Source of the DNA: Nitrospirota bacterium
Lineage (GTDB): Bacteria > Nitrospirota > Nitrospiria > Nitrospirales > UBA8639
Direction of reading: 5' to 3'
Length of the DNA: 10,978 bases
Assembly: GCA_003228495.1 (NCBI GenBank)
Contig: QIDY01000214.1
Coordinates: forward strand, 1-10,978
Of the stretch, positions 7,042 to 10,978 are shown piece by piece (the first letter of the stretch is position 1; each line of letters opens with the position of its first letter). The translations under genes were made by a program, and so were the position numbers. The notes below the pieces were generated by a model, which was given only the letters and a program-made list of their open reading frames with translations, searched no databases and was not told the origin of the DNA.

Positions 7042-8058
7042 ATGGCCATGCCTATTTCACAAATGTATACGGTGTCCCGGTATGCGTTGTCGCAACATTT
7101 TCGAGGAGTCAAGCGCTATCCATTAGTGCTGATGCTGGAACCCTTGTTCCGATGCAACTTGGAATGTGCGGGTTGTGGAAAAATCCAATATCCAGACCAT
7201 ATTCTGAACCGACGCCTGACGCCGGAGCAATGTTGGACGGCGGCTGATGAATGTGGGGTGCCAATTGTCAGCATTCCAGGTGGAGAACCGCTTATTCATC
7301 CGGAAATGCCAACCATTGTGGAAGGACTTGTGAGGAGAAAAAAATATGTCTATTTGTGTACCAATGCCATTTTGCTTGAGCGGAAAATCCAAGATTATAC
7401 CCCTTCAAAATATCTGACGTTCAGTATTCACATGGATGGTCTCAAAGAAGAGCATGACCATGCTGTGTGCCGTGACGGAGTCTATGATGTGGCAGTCAAA
7501 GCGATTCAAACGGCATTGGCGAAAGGGTTCCGCGTGACGACCAATACGACGCTTTTCAACGATGCTGAACCGGCTCGCGTCCGTCGATTCTTTGATGAAA
7601 TGATGGAGTTGGGGGTTGAAGGCATGATGATTTCCCCAGGCTATAGTTATGATAAAGCCCCTGACCAGCAAAGCTTTCTGAAGCGTGATCGAACGCGGTC
7701 GCTGTTTTCCCAATTACTCACCCAGCGCAAACGACATTGGCAGTTCAATCAGTCACCCTTGTTTCTGGAGTTTCTCATGGGCAAGCGGGATTATGAATGT
7801 ACCCCATGGGGAAATCCCACTTACAATATTTTTGGCTGGCAGCGCCCCTGTTATTTATTGCAGGAAGGGTATGTCTCCACGTTTCGAGAATTAATGGAAG
7901 AGACGGAATGGGATCGCTATGGGACTGGACGGCATGAGCAATGCCGAGATTGTATGGTGCATTGTGGTTATGAAGCATCGGCGGTCAAAGATACCTTCGG
8001 CTCTTGGGGCGGGTTTTTCGGAACGGTCAGAGCTACCCTCTTCCCCAACGCAGTATAG
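7042..8058 (+). CDS. hpnH: Adenosyl-hopene transferase HpnH (radical SAM)
   Basis: This 338-residue radical SAM enzyme joins a 5'-deoxyadenosyl group to diploptene, giving adenosylhopane, the first step toward C35 extended hopanoids. The cluster motif is CNLECAGC with C38, C42 and C45, preceded by RYPLVLMLEPLFR. The SAM-binding GGEP is at residues 80-83. Further family stretches are LCTNA, GFRVTTNTTLFND, SPGYSYDKAPDQ, and NQSPLFLEFLMG. The C-terminal cysteines C253 (CTPWGNPT), C270 (GWQRPCYLL) and the group C301, C304, C308 (CRDCMVHCGYEA) are typical of HpnH. The C-terminal tail after GYEA is somewhat shorter than in the homologues I remember. GAGG at 7027-7030 lies 11 bases before the ATG; a second in-frame ATG at 7048 is possible. 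A small protein of unknown function follows after 7 bp. Confidence 0.95.
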   Translation: MAMPISQMYTVSRYALSQHFRGVKRYPLVLMLEPLFRCNLECAGCGKIQYPDHILNRRLTPEQCWTAADECGVPIVSIPGGEPLIHPEMPTIVEGLVRRKKYVYLCTNAILLERKIQDYTPSKYLTFSIHMDGLKEEHDHAVCRDGVYDVAVKAIQTALAKGFRVTTNTTLFNDAEPARVRRFFDEMMELGVEGMMISPGYSYDKAPDQQSFLKRDRTRSLFSQLLTQRKRHWQFNQSPLFLEFLMGKRDYECTPWGNPTYNIFGWQRPCYLLQEGYVSTFRELMEETEWDRYGTGRHEQCRDCMVHCGYEASAVKDTFGSWGGFFGTVRATLFPNAV

Positions 8059-8065
8059 AGACTGC

Positions 8066-8467
8066 ATGTTTGATGAGCCAAACCCCTCACTCAACGACAT
8101 CCCGAGAGATCCACTGAAATACACTTCAGTCATGAGTACCTCAATCCCTTCGGACAGTCACCCACCATCCTGGGAAGGCTATCGATTGAAGGCTGATAAT
8201 GAGGTAGCACTACAGGAGGCCATTGGCCGCGCCTGTGACTATAGAGGTGACGTGACAATCCATCTCAAAACGGGCGAGCAGGTCATTGGTTACGTTTTTG
8301 ACCGTCAAGAAAAAATTCCCCACCCCTATATCAAGCTTTTTCTAGCTAATCAGTCAGAACCCTTTATAGTAAAGTACCAGGATATTGTTGAAGTAGAATT
8401 CAGTGGAGAAGATACGGCATTTGGTCGTTCCTGGGAAGATTGGGCCAAAAAATGGCAAGAATCTTAG
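8066..8467 (+). CDS. Small protein of unknown function downstream of hpnH
   Basis: The frame encodes 133 residues from ATG 8066, or 111 from ATG 8132. Neither start has a good ribosome site, so the start is unsettled; 8066 leaves only a 7-bp gap after hpnH, which favours coupled translation. The first 30 or so residues are Pro/Ser-rich and probably unstructured. The conserved-looking core runs from about WEGYRLKADN through DVTIHLKTGEQVIGYVFDR and VEVEFSGEDTAFG to SWEDWAKKW. It has no signal peptide, membrane segment or cysteine motif. The alternating short strands ending in a tryptophan-rich helix suggest a small beta-barrel, perhaps Sm-like, which is a guess. I recall similar uncharacterised proteins with a GxDTAxGxSWExW ending in other bacteria. 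I do not know the function; the position suggests a link to HpnH or lipid metabolism. Confidence 0.75.
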   Translation: MFDEPNPSLNDIPRDPLKYTSVMSTSIPSDSHPPSWEGYRLKADNEVALQEAIGRACDYRGDVTIHLKTGEQVIGYVFDRQEKIPHPYIKLFLANQSEPFIVKYQDIVEVEFSGEDTAFGRSWEDWAKKWQES

Positions 8468-8486
8468 CCGCGTTAGGGCTGTTTTT
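8466..8486 (+). terminator. Weak candidate terminator after the small protein
   Basis: AGCC (8466-8469) can pair with GGCT (8477-8480), followed by TTTTT at 8482-8486. The four-base stem is short and overlaps the stop codon, so this is only a possible terminator. The stronger one at 8785-8809 is a better end for the transcript. Confidence 0.2.
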
Positions 8487-8784
8487 AATCCCCTCTTTTT
8501 CTTATTACCGTTGTTGAAAATTTCTGAAAATAACCAGGCATCTTGTTGGTCCCATAAAGGGCAATCGCAGGTGAGCCAAAGTCTTGCCCCAAGCGAAGAA
8601 TTGATTGACGCTCGACGTTGGTCTGTGATAGAAGTTCTGGTCTTTTTTTAGGGCCGAAAGGCTCAGGATGTGCGAGGGGATTTTGGTAGTGTTGCGGTGG
8701 TTGTCGGAGACTGTTAATTCGCGTATCTGAGGAGGCGTGCGAAACCTGGAACATACGGGGAGTAGACTTTTCACTCAATCCTTG

Positions 8785-8809
8785 AGTATCGCTATCGCGA
8801 TGCTTTTTT
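8785..8809 (+). terminator. Intrinsic (Rho-independent) terminator
   Basis: AGTATCGC (8785-8792) pairs with GCGATGCT (8797-8804) over eight positions, one a G-U wobble, around the four-base loop TATC. Six T residues (8804-8809) follow directly. It would end transcripts from hpnH and the small protein and separate the hopanoid region from the respiratory genes. Confidence 0.7.
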
Positions 8810-9010
8810 CTCTCATCGTTATTCCGGCCACCGTCGTGTATGCCCCTGTGAGGTCTATCGCCAATTAATGGTTGAAGGCGTATCTGTTATGAGAAGGGAG
8901 CGGCGATGAAGGTCTTCCAGCCTTGGTCAAAAAAGCGTGAGCAAATATATCAGAATCCGGCAAGAAAATAAGAACGAGTTGGGAAGAAAAAATCAGAAAT
9001 TACGCACGCG

Positions 9011-9016
9011 AGGGGG
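9011..9016 (+). promoter_or_regulatory. Ribosome binding site fixing the cytochrome start
   Basis: AGGGGG lies 4 bases before ATG 9021. It decides in favour of this start over an upstream in-frame GTG at 8937, which would place 28 charged residues ahead of the lipoprotein signal. Confidence 0.6.
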
Positions 9017-9020
9017 AACA

Positions 9021-9644
9021 ATGAACGAATACCGAAATGTGAAGAGTTTAATGGTGGTGAGCTTGGCTATTGTGGGAATTTCATTATCAGCTTGTGGTGG
9101 TGGCGAAGGTCCCCCACAGCCTCCTCCTCCCGCGCCGCCGGAATATGCCGACAAGCATATGCCGGATGGCTATTGGAATAACCCCGAAATTCTTGAAGAG
9201 GGGAAAGCCATCTTTACGGGAATACAAAATATTGACGTCAATTGTGCCAGTTGCCATGGGAAAAACGGCAAGCCTGTCAAGGCGGGTGCTCGAGATTTCA
9301 GGCGTACGGAACAAATGCAACTCTATTCAGATGCGGTATGGTTTTGGCGAGTAAACGAAGGTGTGAAGGGAACAAAAATGAAACCATGGAAGAGCAAGCT
9401 TTCCGAGGATGAAATATGGAAAGTCATTGCCTATGAATCCACATTTGGCCTCAAGGGGCAGGAATGGGATGTGAAGTATACTAAATGGGTTCCTCAGGGA
9501 ACGGCTGGTACAGCACCCGTTGCCGAAGCGCCAGCAGCGTCTGAGGCACCAGCTGGTGAAGCGCCAGGGTCCGAGGCACCAGCTGGTGAAGCACCGGCGT
9601 CCGAAGCACCAGCTGCTGAAGCGTCTTCAGAATCGGCACAATGA
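9021..9644 (+). CDS. Mono-haem cytochrome c lipoprotein with Ala/Pro/Glu-rich tail
   Basis: The 207-residue product starts with a lipoprotein signal peptide: a short basic region, a hydrophobic stretch SLMVVSLAIVGISLSAC, and the lipobox LSAC with lipidated C25. A Gly/Pro-rich spacer (GGGEGPPQPPPPAPP) would hold the domain off the membrane. The haem-binding motif CASCH is at residues 75-79, and M120 (GTKMKPW) is the likely second axial ligand, as in class I cytochromes c. The segment DEIWKVIAYE is the usual C-terminal helix. From about residue 165 the protein is a low-complexity tail with 10-residue repeats of the type SEAPAGEAPx. It is 56 bp upstream of a bd-like oxidase subunit, so it is probably that complex's electron donor or subunit. 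Similar pairs are known to me from Nitrospira genomes. Its exact redox partner is not shown by the sequence. Confidence 0.9.
   Translation: MNEYRNVKSLMVVSLAIVGISLSACGGGEGPPQPPPPAPPEYADKHMPDGYWNNPEILEEGKAIFTGIQNIDVNCASCHGKNGKPVKAGARDFRRTEQMQLYSDAVWFWRVNEGVKGTKMKPWKSKLSEDEIWKVIAYESTFGLKGQEWDVKYTKWVPQGTAGTAPVAEAPAASEAPAGEAPGSEAPAGEAPASEAPAAEASSESAQ
9540..9629 (+). repeat. Three tandem 30-bp repeats coding for SEAPAGEAPx
   Basis: Three consecutive units (9540-9569, 9570-9599, 9600-9629) begin tctgaggcac, tccgaggcac and tccgaagcac. They are in frame with the cytochrome and give ten residues per unit. Units one and two are nearly identical in DNA, which points to recent duplication; unit three has diverged. 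Copy number may vary between strains. Confidence 0.85.
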
Positions 9645-9682
9645 AATAGTTTACAAGTAATCTCCCGGACGGGAAGAAAGAT

Positions 9683-9690
9683 AAAGGAGG
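9683..9690 (+). promoter_or_regulatory. Ribosome binding site fixing a TTG start
   Basis: AAAGGAGG is a near-perfect Shine-Dalgarno sequence ending 10 bases before TTG 9701. The in-frame GTG at 9692 is too close to it to serve as the start. Confidence 0.7.
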
Positions 9691-9700
9691 GGTGCCACCC

Positions 9701-10978
9701 TTGAAAACCTTACATCGAAGCGTTTGGATTATCTTTGGTCTGATGGTATGTGGGGCAGCAGTCGCCTATGCCCAAGTTCCTGATGCCCCATCCGTGGATT
9801 TCCCCTATACGGGAAATCGCACGGCCGTCTGGGTCGTAGCCAACCTGCATATTTTATTTGGCGCTTTTATATTGGGTGCACCAATATTTGCGGTGGTGGC
9901 CGAATGGCTGGGCCACAAAAATAACGACCCGAAGTATGATCGTCTTGCCAAGGAAGTCATTAAAGTCACCGTCATTCTGTATAGTATGACGGCCTTGACC
10001 GGAGGGTTGTTTCTCTTTGTGCTTCTTGGCACCTATCCTGACTTCACAACCTGGTTGATTCAGCATTTTTTCCTTATCTTTGCGGTGATTTATCCGCTCT
10101 TATTTATCCTGGAAACCGTTATTCTCTACACCTATTTCTATTCTTGGGATTCCATGAAAGGGTCCTTGAAAGGGCGGCATATTGCCCTTGGGGTTCTCTT
10201 GAATATTGTGGGGACGGTCACGCTGTTTGTGATTGACGGGCCTACTTCCTTTATGAATACGCCCGCCAAAGCCGCAGAAGGCGTCTCATTAGTCGAATTT
10301 ATTCAAACGGCCACTCTCTGGGATAAAATGGCTAACTTTAGCTGGATGCCACTGAATCTCCATAGGCTGGTAGGAAATGTTACTTTTGGAGGCTTCATCG
10401 CAGGTCTAATCGCGGCCTATATGTATATGAGGTCCAAAACCGATGAAGAACGATCTTACTATGATTGGATGGGTTTTGTGGGGAATATGATTGGAGTGGG
10501 AGCCTTGTTGCTGCTTCCGTTTATGGGATATCTCCTGGCCTACGAACTCTGTGATTATGATGCGTCGATTTGTCCTTATATGATGGCGGACCAATTGTCG
10601 ATGTTCTTTGAAATGCAAGGAGCCATGATTGGTCTCATCTTTCTGGCCAGTAATTATTATATTTGGTTGAGTCTCAAGCGAATTGAAGGGGTTGAGCAGA
10701 TACGCATGTCCGGGTTTGTGGCTCTTGCTGTGCTTGTGATGCCGGCTGTGATGGGGTACGCCTGGTATTTGTTCCCGCCACCCGAATGGCAATCACTAAT
10801 TTTCTTAGGGGCTGTTGTCTTTGTCCCAATGGTTCTTGGAAAAGTGCCGGGTCTCAAAAACTTCACGGTTTCTGCTTTCACCATGATTAAGATAGGGTTT
10901 CTCATGATTGTGGTGGCCGATGCCATTTGGATGACGCCGCACGGGTTTGTCGCCACTCAAGGATTGGCGACGCATGAC
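9701..10978 (+). CDS. Cytochrome bd-like oxidase subunit (CydA-like), 5' part
   Basis: The frame opens at TTG 9701 and runs without a stop to the window end; 426 residues are visible. A signal-like N-terminus ends in AYA (residues 22-24) before QVPDAP. At least eight strongly hydrophobic segments follow. H50 in ANLHILFGAFILGAPIFA sits where CydA has its first helix haem ligand, and H221 in NLHRLVGNVTFGGF where it has the later one; SFMNTP (183-188) recalls the WM-TP loop of CydA. The long quinol loop and GRQPW motif of canonical CydA are not seen in the visible part. These traits match the 'bd-like oxidases' of Nitrospira as I remember them, for which a role as terminal oxidase or quinone-linked electron transfer protein has been proposed. 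The cytochrome c lipoprotein just upstream suggests that cytochrome c, rather than quinol alone, may be its partner. The C-terminus and any second subunit lie outside. Confidence 0.82.
   Translation, partial: MKTLHRSVWIIFGLMVCGAAVAYAQVPDAPSVDFPYTGNRTAVWVVANLHILFGAFILGAPIFAVVAEWLGHKNNDPKYDRLAKEVIKVTVILYSMTALTGGLFLFVLLGTYPDFTTWLIQHFFLIFAVIYPLLFILETVILYTYFYSWDSMKGSLKGRHIALGVLLNIVGTVTLFVIDGPTSFMNTPAKAAEGVSLVEFIQTATLWDKMANFSWMPLNLHRLVGNVTFGGFIAGLIAAYMYMRSKTDEERSYYDWMGFVGNMIGVGALLLLPFMGYLLAYELCDYDASICPYMMADQLSMFFEMQGAMIGLIFLASNYYIWLSLKRIEGVEQIRMSGFVALAVLVMPAVMGYAWYLFPPPEWQSLIFLGAVVFVPMVLGKVPGLKNFTVSAFTMIKIGFLMIVVADAIWMTPHGFVATQGLATHD

Larger units (their letters stand above)
8468..9020. other. Gene-poor stretch of 553 bp
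   Basis: No recognisable protein is encoded on either strand. It contains a clear intrinsic terminator (8785-8809), and after it two very short overlapping reading frames (8868-8909 and 8906-8971), the second with a good ribosome site. A minus-strand open frame at 8485-8778 has no recognisable composition or ribosome site. I could not identify a convincing promoter for the cytochrome gene at 9021, although one must lie here or further upstream. Confidence 0.6.

Noticed and set aside
7919..8467. Start of the small protein at 7919 inside hpnH
   Set aside because: The first 49 codons would be read out of frame within conserved hpnH sequence. Starts at 8066 or 8132 are more sensible.
8640..8670. 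Terminator near the T-run at 8643-8649
   Set aside because: The T-run comes before the short GCC/GGC hairpin on the plus strand, and the minus strand has no T-run after it.
8485..8778. 97-residue minus-strand frame
   Set aside because: No ribosome site, unusual composition and no family resemblance; it lies alone against the direction of all neighbouring genes.
8737..8868. 43-residue frame with a hydrophobic segment, GTG start after AGGAGG
   Set aside because: The Shine-Dalgarno is only 1 base from the GTG, and the frame runs straight through a good intrinsic terminator, which explains the sequence better.
8937..9644. GTG 8937 as the cytochrome start
   Set aside because: It would add 28 charged residues before a clear lipoprotein signal peptide; ATG 9021 has a good ribosome site.

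Overview
The window reads as chromosomal DNA from a hopanoid-producing bacterium, most likely a Nitrospira-type nitrite oxidiser (phylum Nitrospirota). Two things suggest this. A complete set of hopanoid and isoprenoid genes sits together on one strand. At the right end, a c-type cytochrome lipoprotein is followed by a CydA-like 'cytochrome bd-like oxidase' subunit that strongly resembles, from memory, those of Nitrospira. The assignment rests on protein recognition without a database search.

Layout, all genes on the + strand. 1-1500: 3' part of hpnN, an RND-type hopanoid transporter. 1618-3231: a cobalamin-binding radical SAM protein that I identify as HpnP, the hopanoid C-2 methylase; its base composition looks more GC-rich than its neighbours. 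3198-3518: an insertion-sequence scar, made of a decayed transposase tail on the minus strand that overlaps the hpnP 3' end, followed by a 168-bp imperfect palindrome with a perfect 18-bp core. 3659-5554 and 5564-6751: dxs and ispG, the entry enzyme and a late iron-sulfur enzyme of the MEP isoprenoid pathway, 9 bp apart. 6834-6909: tRNA-Cys(GCA) with its own -10 box. 7042-8058: hpnH, the radical SAM enzyme that adds adenosine to the hopene side chain. 8066-8467: a small protein of unknown function. 8468-9020: a gene-poor stretch holding an intrinsic terminator and two doubtful mini-ORFs. 9021-9644: a mono-haem cytochrome c lipoprotein with a repetitive Ala/Pro/Glu tail. 9701 to the window end: the 5' part of the bd-like oxidase subunit.

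How the genes work together: Dxs and IspG supply isoprenoid precursors, which are built into squalene and hopene by genes not in this window. HpnH starts side-chain extension, HpnP methylates C-2 of ring A, and HpnN moves hopanoids toward the outer membrane. The cytochrome and bd-like protein form a separate respiratory module beyond the terminator.

The most interesting points are a probable 2-methylhopanoid methylase in this lineage next to an IS scar, a Dxs with several changed thiamine-diphosphate-site residues, the uncharacterised protein behind hpnH, and the lipoprotein cytochrome/bd-like pair. I found no CRISPR array, rRNA, phage genes or defence system.
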